Positions 5,976-12,682 of a stretch of DNA of 12,682 nucleotides are shown here, piece by piece. The stretch lies in NCBI GenBank assembly GCA_023128455.1, contig JAGMDW010000121.1, forward strand, positions 1 to 12,682, read 5' to 3'. Position numbers and translations under genes: made by a program. Each line of letters starts with the position of its first letter. Within the stretch, counting starts at the first letter, position 1. This DNA comes from Desulfurellaceae bacterium. Its GTDB lineage: Bacteria > Campylobacterota_A > Desulfurellia > JAGGSF01. The notes under the pieces were generated by a model. That model had not been told where the DNA came from. It saw nothing but the letters and a program-made list of their open reading frames with translations, and made no database searches.

Positions 5976-7273
5976 TTATTTGCGATATCTCTTTTTCCTA
6001 CTGTTCTTTCTAAACGAGCCAAAGCATTGAAATAACCGTATAGGGCACCATAGTAGTTCGCTTCGGATTGAGACAGGAGAGTGCGGGCATCTAATACCTC
6101 TGTTGATGTAGTAACCTGCTCTTTGTACTGCAAATCTGTGATTCTGTAATTTTCCTTTGCTTGTTTTAAGGCTACCTTTGCCAATTCAATGTTTCCTAAG
6201 CTAACCGCTACATCTTCATAGGCTCTTTTTATATCCATTTTTATCTCATCCAACATGTCTAAATATGCTTCTTGTAAAGAGAAGCTTTTTGCCTTTTCAG
6301 ATTGAACTTCATTTCTTGTTTTTCCCCATTCAAAAATATCCCAGGATGCATTTATTCCTCCACTCCAGATAGAATTATATTTATACCTGTTTTTAGAGGC
6401 TGTTGGATTGTATCCACTTCTTTCATATTTGGTAAAATATTTTACATGAGGATAATAATCACTTTCCCTCATCTTGATTGAATATTTACTTTGCTTTACG
6501 GAGAGTTTTAGGGCTTTAAGTTCCGGTCTTTCCTGTTCCCCCCATTGAATAAGTAATCTTTGAGGTAAAGAAAATGTTTTATAATCGGATATATCCGTTA
6601 TTTCCTGCGTAGGTTTTTCCCCCATAAGTCTTTCTAACTCTGCTCGAGCGATGATATATGCACTTTTTGCCTTTCTCCTTTCCTCTAATGCATTGGCATA
6701 TGAAACCTGAGATTTTAAAAGGTCATTTAACGGAATTAAGCCATTTTTATAAAACTTTTCTGCATCCTGCATGTGCGCTTTGAGTTGAGTTACCGCTTCT
6801 CTTTTTGTTTCCAAGATTCTCTTTTGATAGAGTATATTAAAATAGGATATCTTTACTTTTGTTTCCACATTTAATTGGGCGAGTTCTTTAATGGTTTCTT
6901 GTTTTTCTACATTTACTCCTGCCCATTTGTATTGCGACAGGAGGTAAAAACCAGTGAACAGGGGCCCTCCTAATGTTACATCCATATCATATCTGTCTCT
7001 GTCTTCGACATACATTCTTGCAGGCTTTTTAGTATAGGGTTGCTTACCCAATCTCACATATGAGTAATCTATGGAGAGAGCAGGGAAAAACTCTTTCTTA
7101 TAGGCATTTTTCTGCGCTTGCCAACTTCTTATGAGTTGTTTTTCTTTTTTTATAGCATGGTGGTTTTGCAAAGCCCATCTTATAGCATCGTCCAGCGTAA
7201 ATGCTTCTGCCGTGCAGAAAAAAAACAAGATAAAAACAGAGATACAAAGGCATATCCTTTTTTTAGAGTGCAT
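5960..7273 (-). CDS. TolC-family outer-membrane channel
   Basis: A 437-residue outer-membrane factor, usual length for the family. A signal peptide (MHSKKRICLCISVFILFFFC, cleaved near TAEA-F at about 24) is followed by the standard opening FTLDDAIRWALQNHHAIKK. The two-fold repeat of outer-membrane efflux proteins is visible: the first repeat has EFFPALSIDYSY at about 61-72 and GGPLFTGF at about 102-109. The second has ESDYYPHVKYF at about 270-280, GGINASWDIFEWGKTRNEV at about 305-323, and a final helix with STEVLDARTLLSQSEANYY at about 390-408. Members form trimeric tunnels through the outer membrane and periplasm. The ATG is preceded by AGGGGGTGA (7280-7288) with 6-nt spacing, a good ribosome binding site. 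First gene of a leftward operon with an adaptor and a DUF3187 protein, and divergent from emrAB, so it is the likely exit channel for both adaptors. Confidence 0.92.
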   Translation of the reverse strand: MHSKKRICLCISVFILFFFCTAEAFTLDDAIRWALQNHHAIKKEKQLIRSWQAQKNAYKKEFFPALSIDYSYVRLGKQPYTKKPARMYVEDRDRYDMDVTLGGPLFTGFYLLSQYKWAGVNVEKQETIKELAQLNVETKVKISYFNILYQKRILETKREAVTQLKAHMQDAEKFYKNGLIPLNDLLKSQVSYANALEERRKAKSAYIIARAELERLMGEKPTQEITDISDYKTFSLPQRLLIQWGEQERPELKALKLSVKQSKYSIKMRESDYYPHVKYFTKYERSGYNPTASKNRYKYNSIWSGGINASWDIFEWGKTRNEVQSEKAKSFSLQEAYLDMLDEIKMDIKRAYEDVAVSLGNIELAKVALKQAKENYRITDLQYKEQVTTSTEVLDARTLLSQSEANYYGALYGYFNALARLERTVGKRDIANKCIVW

Positions 7274-7296
7274 TCTTGTTCACCCCCTCACACCTT

Positions 7297-7326
7297 AATA
7301 TAGATATCCTTCGTATATACCATGAA
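7297..7326 (-). promoter_or_regulatory. Weak candidate promoter for the tolC-type operon
   Basis: On the - strand, TATATT (7302-7297) is a good -10 match, but the -35 position holds only TTCATG (7326-7321) at an 18-bp spacing. This would put the start about 15-20 nt upstream of the ATG, leaving room for the ribosome binding site. The weak -35 means it may depend on an activator. Confidence 0.3.
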
Positions 7327-7352
7327 TTAAAAAATTTTTCTATCTTTTAATT
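7325..7352. repeat. Inverted repeat in the divergent control region
   Basis: AATTAAAA (7325-7332) and TTTTAATT (7345-7352) form a perfect 8-bp inverted repeat around a 12-nt spacer containing a further A6T5 tract. The right arm runs into the -35 box of the emrA promoter and the left arm reaches the weak -35 of the opposite promoter. It could be an operator or simply a curved AT-rich promoter element; no regulator gene is present in the window. Confidence 0.35.
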
Positions 7353-7379
7353 GACGGAATTGTCTGAATTTGCTATGTG
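7351..7379 (+). promoter_or_regulatory. Candidate emrA promoter implying a leaderless mRNA
   Basis: TTGACG (7351-7356), a 17-bp spacer and TATGTG (7374-7379, moderate -10 match). A start about 7 nt downstream falls at 7386-7387, on the emrA ATG itself, which agrees with the absence of any ribosome binding site there. Confidence 0.45.
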
Positions 7380-7386
7380 TATGTAA

Positions 7387-8352
7387 ATGAAGAAGAAAAG
7401 AATCCCTTTTCTTATTGCTTTTTTGCTTGTTGCAGCTGTTGGTTTAATCTGCGGTTTGCATTACAAAAAAACACATATTTCTACAACTGATGCCTATGTT
7501 CAGGGGCATATTCACTGGATCAGTTCAAGGGTAAATGGAATGGTAAAAAAGGTATTGGTAGAAGAAAATGAGTGGTTAAAGGAGGGCAAACTTCTCGTAA
7601 TTCTGGATGAAGAACCATTTGAAATAAAGGTAAAAGAAAAAGAGGCATCATTAAATTTAGAGAAAGAAAGGTTAAATGAAATAAAAAAAGAGATTGATGC
7701 AACTTCAGTGCAGCTTATTTTAAAAAAAACAAAACTTAAACAAACTCAATTGGATTGGAAAAGAGCAAAGAATCTCTACAAGAAAAATGCCGTATCTAAA
7801 CAAAATTATGAACATATGCTTACCAAACTTAAAATAGCACAGGCAGAATATGATTTTGTTAAAGAGAGTTTAAACCAGAAAAAAGCCCACTTTGCCGTTC
7901 AAAAGAATCTAATCAAACAGAAAAAAGCACAACTGAATGAAGTATTACTGAATAAAGATTATACCTGTATCTATGCACCAACAGATGGATTTGTTGTTAA
8001 AAAGAATGTAGAGGTAGGAAATTATGTTAAGGTAGGAGTACCACTTCTTTCTCTGGTAAACACCAAAGATGTATGGATAGAGGCAAATTATAAGGAAACA
8101 AAACTCCATCGCATTAAAAAAGGCTTAAAGGCAATAATAAAGATAGATGCTTATCCCAAAAAGAAATTTTATGGCTATGTAGAAAGCATCATGGCAGGAA
8201 CAGGAGCGGCATTTTCCCTCTTTCCTCCTGAAAATGCCTCCGGAAATTGGATAAAGGTTGTGCAGAGGGTACCGGTAAAGATTGTTTTCTGTGAAGATGT
8301 TCCTCTTTTGAGGATAGGCATGTCTGCTAAAGTGACTATTCTTTCAAAATGA
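7387..8352 (+). CDS. emrA: EmrA-type multidrug efflux adaptor protein
   Basis: A 321-residue membrane fusion protein of the EmrA type, slightly shorter than E. coli EmrA. Parts: N-terminal membrane segment at about 8-24; STTDAYVQGHIHWISSRVNG at about 32-51, the hallmark opening of EmrA; first lipoyl-like half to LDEEPFEIKV near 82; a helical hairpin at about 83-187; second lipoyl-like half IYAPTDGFVVKKNVEVGNYV at about 195-214; VWIEANYKETKL at about 229-240; and the EmrA-specific GTGAAFSLFPPENASGNW at about 271-288 followed by VVQRVPVKI. It would link the EmrB pump to a TolC-type channel. The ATG at 7387 directly follows an in-frame TAA (7384-7386), so no earlier start is possible, and there is no Shine-Dalgarno sequence. 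The stop overlaps the emrB ATG by 4 nt. The substrate is unknown. Confidence 0.93.
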   Translation: MKKKRIPFLIAFLLVAAVGLICGLHYKKTHISTTDAYVQGHIHWISSRVNGMVKKVLVEENEWLKEGKLLVILDEEPFEIKVKEKEASLNLEKERLNEIKKEIDATSVQLILKKTKLKQTQLDWKRAKNLYKKNAVSKQNYEHMLTKLKIAQAEYDFVKESLNQKKAHFAVQKNLIKQKKAQLNEVLLNKDYTCIYAPTDGFVVKKNVEVGNYVKVGVPLLSLVNTKDVWIEANYKETKLHRIKKGLKAIIKIDAYPKKKFYGYVESIMAGTGAAFSLFPPENASGNWIKVVQRVPVKIVFCEDVPLLRIGMSAKVTILSK

Positions 8353-9842
8353 AACAGGTAAACAAATGGCTTGTAACCACCACTGTTATGCTACCTTTAT
8401 TTATAGTGATTATGGATTCCACGGTGGTGATTGTTTCACTGCCGCATATTCAGGGTTCTTTAAATGTTAGTTTGAATGAAGTTACATGGGTTCTCACCTT
8501 ATATATTGTAGCAACTGCTGTTACCATTTTATCTGCTGGTTGGTTGTCCAATATCTTTGGTCGCAAGAATTATCTTCTTTTTTCGGTTTTACTTTTTGCT
8601 ATTAGTTCTTTGGCGTGTGGTTTGGCTAAAAGCTTAACACTATTGGTTCTATTCAGAACACTGCAAGGTTTAGGCGGCGGAGGAATGCAGCCGCTCACTC
8701 AGTCTATTTTATTAGAGACATTTCCCAAGAAAGAATATGGTATGGCAATGGCTATATTCAGCATGGGCATTGTAGTTGCTCCTATCGTTGGTCCTATTTT
8801 AGGGGGGTGGATTACGGATAACTGGGGATGGCCCTGGATATTCTATATTAACATACCTATATGTATCATTAGTATCATTCTTATATCTCTGTTTATTTTT
8901 GATCCTTCTTATATTCGCCAACATATAAGGAAAATAGATTGGTCAGGACTTATTTTTATGATAATAGGTGTAACCTGTTTGCAGATAATGCTGGATAGAG
9001 GAGAAATCAAAGATTGGTTTAGTTCTTCTTTAATTGTTTATCTTCTCATTATCTCCGTTATTTTTTTTGTGGGATTTATTATAAATGAGTTGAAGACAAA
9101 ACAGCCTATTGTCAATTTAAAGATATTCAAAGATTTTTCCTATAGTTCGGGTTGTTTGATTGTGTTTTTAGGATTTTTTGCCTTTTTTGGCAGCGTTGTT
9201 CTTCTTCCTATGTATGTGCAGAAACTTATGAATTATACGGCATTTTGGGCAGGTTTGGTCCTGGGTCCGGCAGGTGCAATCCAAATTATTCTTTTGCCTA
9301 TTATAGGGTTGCTTACCAAAAAAATAGACTGCCGCATTCTTTTAGTTGTTGCTATTGTTTTAAATGCTTATGCCTTAAACCTTATGGCGCATTTTAATCT
9401 ATATGCAGATTTCTGGAGTATAGTTTATCCCCGAATTATTCAGGGAGCAGGTCTCGCTTTCTTCTTTACTCCTTTAGCTGTAGTTACATTTATAGGGATA
9501 AAAAGAGAAGCTATGGGTAATGCCACCGCGATATTTAATTTTCTGCGTAGCGTAGGTGGAAGTTTTGGTATTGCCTTTGTTAGCAACACCTTTTCTCATA
9601 GGGCACAATTTCATCATTTTCATCTTTCAGAACAACTCAGTCCTACCCATATAGGTTTTCAGCAAACTATAGATAAAATATCTCATCTTTTACACCTCTC
9701 TACACATCAGGCACATTATCTTATCTATCAGGAATTGGAAAGACAATCTTCCATGCTTGCTTACAATGATGCTTTTTTTATTAATTCCCTTATTTTTCTC
9801 GGTCTTTTACCTTTTTTGTTTTTACTGAAGAAAACATTGTAA
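8349..9842 (+). CDS. emrB: EmrB/QacA-type MFS drug exporter (DHA2 family, 14 TM)
   Basis: A 497-residue major-facilitator proton antiporter of the DHA2 group, with about 14 hydrophobic segments. Motifs visible: IMDSTVVIVSLPHIQGSL at about 21-38 (motif D1, Asp23); GWLSNIFGRKN at about 64-74 (motif A); FRTLQGLGGGGMQP at about 102-115 (motif B with Arg103); and the antiporter motif C, MGIVVAPIVGPILGGWITD at about 139-157. The loop before the last membrane segment (HRAQFHHFHLSEQLSPTHIG) is the normal EmrB form. It uses the proton gradient to drive substrate into the EmrA-TolC path. It is translationally coupled to emrA through ATGA at 8349-8352. Members export uncouplers, antibiotics, bile salts, siderophores or lipids, so the symbol indicates family only. 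Confidence 0.93.
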   Translation: MKQVNKWLVTTTVMLPLFIVIMDSTVVIVSLPHIQGSLNVSLNEVTWVLTLYIVATAVTILSAGWLSNIFGRKNYLLFSVLLFAISSLACGLAKSLTLLVLFRTLQGLGGGGMQPLTQSILLETFPKKEYGMAMAIFSMGIVVAPIVGPILGGWITDNWGWPWIFYINIPICIISIILISLFIFDPSYIRQHIRKIDWSGLIFMIIGVTCLQIMLDRGEIKDWFSSSLIVYLLIISVIFFVGFIINELKTKQPIVNLKIFKDFSYSSGCLIVFLGFFAFFGSVVLLPMYVQKLMNYTAFWAGLVLGPAGAIQIILLPIIGLLTKKIDCRILLVVAIVLNAYALNLMAHFNLYADFWSIVYPRIIQGAGLAFFFTPLAVVTFIGIKREAMGNATAIFNFLRSVGGSFGIAFVSNTFSHRAQFHHFHLSEQLSPTHIGFQQTIDKISHLLHLSTHQAHYLIYQELERQSSMLAYNDAFFINSLIFLGLLPFLFLLKKTL

Positions 9843-9872
9843 ACTCAATATAAGTGCATTAGTATATGATGC

Positions 9873-12682
9873 ATGCGTAAGTTTAAATCTCTAAAGATTG
9901 TTATCTTTGTTCTAACTATTCTAATTTTAGCTGGATTTCTAAGCTGGCAGTTTGTCTTACCTAATTATGCGGAAAATTTGATTAAAGAAAAGATAATCTC
10001 AAAAAACATAAAATTAGAAGATGTAAGATGTTCTTCTCGTTTTCCATATCTTGTTATTGCTGTAAGAAAGTTATCTGTAGATAGTAATATTACCGCTGAA
10101 CACATAGAGAGCAGGATTTCTCCGTTTCAAGTTGTTTTGTTGGTCATTTCAGGAAAGAAATTTGTAAGTAGTATTCACATAGAAAAAGCAAATGTAAATA
10201 TAACCAAAAAAGTAAAAAAAGTAAAAATGGAGATTCCCTATCTTTTAAATATAGTTGTTGAACATGCTTATATAAAGGATGAAGTGAGAAAGATTAATGC
10301 CTGTGGAAAAGTAAAAGCTCGCATAGGACAAAAGATAAAATTTTGCTTTTCAGGCTCTGCTTATGGGGAAAATATAAAGATAGATGATGCTGAGTTTTCC
10401 TATAGGGGTCAGCCTGACTTTTCTGATGGGAAAATTGTCTTTTCTGCTCGTTATTTGAAATGGATTTCGCTTTCCCTTAACAGTATCAAGGCCAAAGCAG
10501 ATATAAGGGGAAAATTGTTAAAGGATATTTATCTTTCATCTAAGAATGGATATAAAATAAAAGGGAATGTAAATTTTGAAAAAAAATCTGTTTTTCTTGA
10601 TGTATCTACACCGTTTATAGAAAAGAAAGAAATAGACCCCATCGTTTTATATATAAGTCCTAAATTGCCTAAGGTTTATGAGAATTACCTTTTATCTTAC
10701 AGTATAAAGATAGATGAACTTCACCTGAAAGGTAAAACAGATTCTCTGGATGTAGTTAAAACAGGAAAAATGACGGTGAATAATCTTTCTTTCAGGGTAG
10801 AAGAACATACAGATTTCTTCAAAGATATAATTGCAGATATAGATGTAAAACCAGGAAAGGTAACTATTGATGTAAATAAAGGAAAATTTAGTAAGGTAGA
10901 TGTGGAAAAAGGCTCTAACCTCATTATATATAGAAAAAAACATTATCCCTGCGATATACTTTTAAAACTTGACGGGCAAATAGATAAGAAAACAATAGAT
11001 TTTCTTAAATTTGTTGTCATTCCAGATGATATCTTATCAAAGGTTGGAGATATAGAATTTAAAGGGCATGTTCTTTCCGTTGTTTCTTTAAAGAATTATC
11101 AGTGGCACTCTCATCCCTATTTTCCTTACGATGTAAAACTAAATTTAAAGAATACCTCTGTAAAGTGTAAGAATTTTCCTTATATCAAATATACAGATGG
11201 AAATTGGGAGATAAAGAGAACTTTGCCTTCAACTATTTCTGTATTGGTTAATAAAGGTGATTGTGGTATATATGATTCTAAAATTTTCATAGACCGTGCA
11301 TCAATGGTTTTTCCTGAAGAAAAATTTCTTATTCAAGCCAAGACAAAGTTAAACAAAAAAGATAGTAGAATACTATCAAAGCAATATTTTCCTCAATATC
11401 TCAATATAGATACAGCTATTTCAGGGGATTTTACAGCTCAGGGAAATTTTAAAAAATATTCTTTTACTGTAAAATTCACTACCAAAGACGACCTTTCGGT
11501 TTCTGTTTGCGGCAAGCACACTAAAAATTATACCGATATTGAGCATTTTAGTGCAAGAGATAAATCAGGGCAGATGGAAGGAAAATTAAAATTATCCAGA
11601 GAATTTGAGCCTGTATTTTGTCATTTAACATTTAATCGTTTCAATCCTGCTGTTTTACAAAACCTCATCCAATATCAGTTTCCAATAGAATCTGCTTTAA
11701 TTTCTGGTTCTATAAATCTGTATCCTCAAATAGAAGGAAAGCTAAGTGTGGAGAAATTAAAGACAGAATGGGGTATAGATGATGCTTCATTCACCGTATA
11801 TTCACAAAAAAATCATATACATATTCCTGAAGCTAAAATGGTGTATGAAGGCAATGAATTGACATTTTCGGTTGATGGAGAAAGAAGAAATAAGAATTAT
11901 ATCTTTCACGGTGATGTAAAAACGGACAATTTTTTGCTGTCTTCTAATAAACAGAGAAAAGAAATTATTCTTCCTTATATCCCTAAAAATGTTATTTTCA
12001 ATGTGAATGTTGCCACCAAAAAGCTAAAGGTTGAACATGAAAAGATGACTGCGGTAATAGAGGATGTATGTGCGAATGTAAATTTTGAAGATAATACACT
12101 TTATATTCGTTCTTTTGCTCCTTATTTTCTTTTTGTTTGCACCGTAAATTTTGAAAAACAACCCACTATTCACTTTGCCTTTAAAGATAATACTTTATTC
12201 AGGCAACTTTTTGCATCTTCTGTGAAAACGGAATATGTTCAGGGAAGTGGGTTTATAAAGACAAATAGAAAAATTAATTTAAACAATGCAAAAGGAGAAA
12301 TAAAGATTGAGGCGAAAAGAGGAGAGATAAAGCATTTTCCTGCATTGTACAAAGTATTCAGTATAACAAATATTGCCGAGTTTCTTACTCTAAATTTCCC
12401 ACAAATAGAAAAAGGACTGGTTTATAAGGAGATTGTTGCCAATATAAAGTTGAATAACGGTTTGCTTAGTATAAAAGATGAAAATCCATTGATAATAAAA
12501 GGAAAGAATTTGAATATGTTTTTCGTAGGGGATTATCGATTTTCAGACAAACATATAAATGGTATTGTTACTTTCACTACATTCCGAACTATAAATCAAA
12601 TTATTTCTTCTATTCCTGTCTTAGGATGGATTATAGGCGGAAAAGAGAAGAGTTTTACCGGTTTATCGTTCCGTGTAAAAGG
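9873..12682 (+). CDS. Large AsmA-like envelope protein (3' end outside window)
   Basis: One frame stays open from the ATG at 9873 to the window's end (936 complete codons, no stop). Residues 8-27 form an N-terminal membrane anchor (MRKFKSLKIVIFVLTILILA...), and the rest is a long, strand-rich extension without other membrane segments, as expected for the periplasmic beta-groove of AsmA/YhdP/TamB-type bridge proteins. The C-terminal part carries the AsmA_2-like signature: KGKNLNMFFVGDYRFSD at about 880-896, then FRTINQIISSIPVLGWIIGG at about 904-923 and KEKSFTGLSFRVKG to 937. This motif normally lies close to the C-terminus, so little is likely missing. Family members are implicated in phospholipid movement between inner and outer membrane. 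It starts 30 bp after emrB, probably in the same operon. An in-frame TGA at 9867-9869 excludes an earlier start, and there is no clear ribosome binding site. Codon use is AT-rich with many ATA codons. Confidence 0.85.
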   Translation, partial: MRKFKSLKIVIFVLTILILAGFLSWQFVLPNYAENLIKEKIISKNIKLEDVRCSSRFPYLVIAVRKLSVDSNITAEHIESRISPFQVVLLVISGKKFVSSIHIEKANVNITKKVKKVKMEIPYLLNIVVEHAYIKDEVRKINACGKVKARIGQKIKFCFSGSAYGENIKIDDAEFSYRGQPDFSDGKIVFSARYLKWISLSLNSIKAKADIRGKLLKDIYLSSKNGYKIKGNVNFEKKSVFLDVSTPFIEKKEIDPIVLYISPKLPKVYENYLLSYSIKIDELHLKGKTDSLDVVKTGKMTVNNLSFRVEEHTDFFKDIIADIDVKPGKVTIDVNKGKFSKVDVEKGSNLIIYRKKHYPCDILLKLDGQIDKKTIDFLKFVVIPDDILSKVGDIEFKGHVLSVVSLKNYQWHSHPYFPYDVKLNLKNTSVKCKNFPYIKYTDGNWEIKRTLPSTISVLVNKGDCGIYDSKIFIDRASMVFPEEKFLIQAKTKLNKKDSRILSKQYFPQYLNIDTAISGDFTAQGNFKKYSFTVKFTTKDDLSVSVCGKHTKNYTDIEHFSARDKSGQMEGKLKLSREFEPVFCHLTFNRFNPAVLQNLIQYQFPIESALISGSINLYPQIEGKLSVEKLKTEWGIDDASFTVYSQKNHIHIPEAKMVYEGNELTFSVDGERRNKNYIFHGDVKTDNFLLSSNKQRKEIILPYIPKNVIFNVNVATKKLKVEHEKMTAVIEDVCANVNFEDNTLYIRSFAPYFLFVCTVNFEKQPTIHFAFKDNTLFRQLFASSVKTEYVQGSGFIKTNRKINLNNAKGEIKIEAKRGEIKHFPALYKVFSITNIAEFLTLNFPQIEKGLVYKEIVANIKLNNGLLSIKDENPLIIKGKNLNMFFVGDYRFSDKHINGIVTFTTFRTINQIISSIPVLGWIIGGKEKSFTGLSFRVK

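Noticed and set aside
3798..7273. A possible novel secretion system (type I) formed by the leftward operon
   Set aside because: There is no ABC transporter or secreted substrate gene; a channel, adaptor and barrel protein alone do not support a type I system.
9590..9720. Histidine-rich stretch near the EmrB C-terminus, possibly metal-binding
   Set aside because: A HRAQFH-type periplasmic loop before the last membrane segment is usual in EmrB proteins, so a special metal site is not needed.
10692..10943. Two overlapping - strand open frames inside the AsmA-like region
   Set aside because: The + strand frame is open without interruption from 9873 to the end and carries the family signature; the antisense frames have none.

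Overview
This is an AT-rich chromosomal window from a diderm (Gram-negative-type) bacterium. The outer membrane is implied by a TolC-type channel, a predicted outer-membrane barrel of the DUF3187 type, two HlyD/EmrA-type adaptor proteins and an AsmA-like envelope protein. RNase Y followed by YmdB, together with 6S RNA upstream of a 5-formyltetrahydrofolate cyclo-ligase gene, is a housekeeping arrangement found in several low-GC and deltaproteobacteria-like lineages. I cannot place the organism more precisely from sequence alone. No mobile element, CRISPR array, tRNA or rRNA is visible.

Layout. (1) Positions 1-236, + strand: the 3' part of a rhodanese-domain gene that enters from outside the window. 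(2) Positions 241-3160, - strand: a tightly packed operon fau - rny - ymdB with 4-nt and roughly 11-nt gene overlaps, closed by an intrinsic terminator at 241-272. (3) Positions 3161-3795: a long gap without an intact protein gene. Its upper part holds a 6S RNA gene (ssrS) on the - strand, with a sigma70-type promoter whose boxes are TTGACC, 17 bp, TATAAT. Between ssrS and fau there is a stretch that looks like a decayed zapA gene, which I propose only tentatively. (4) Positions 3796-7273, - strand: a three-gene operon, TolC-family channel - HlyD-type adaptor - DUF3187 protein, with overlapping genes. (5) Positions 7274-7386: a 113-bp divergent control region. (6) Positions 7387-12682, + strand: emrA - emrB - a large AsmA-like gene that runs off the right end with its frame open for more than 930 codons.

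How it fits together. Regions 4-6 form a divergent envelope module. EmrA and EmrB would form an MFS-driven tripartite pump with the TolC-family channel encoded across the divergent promoter. A second adaptor, with a much longer coiled-coil hairpin, travels with the channel and the DUF3187 protein but has no inner-membrane transporter of its own beside it. The AsmA-like protein, of a family linked to phospholipid transfer between the membranes, lies 30 bp after emrB. The combination suggests export or traffic of a hydrophobic compound, but the substrate cannot be read from the sequence. Region 2 is RNA-turnover and one-carbon housekeeping. 6S RNA, which binds RNA polymerase, sits upstream of fau as in many other bacteria.
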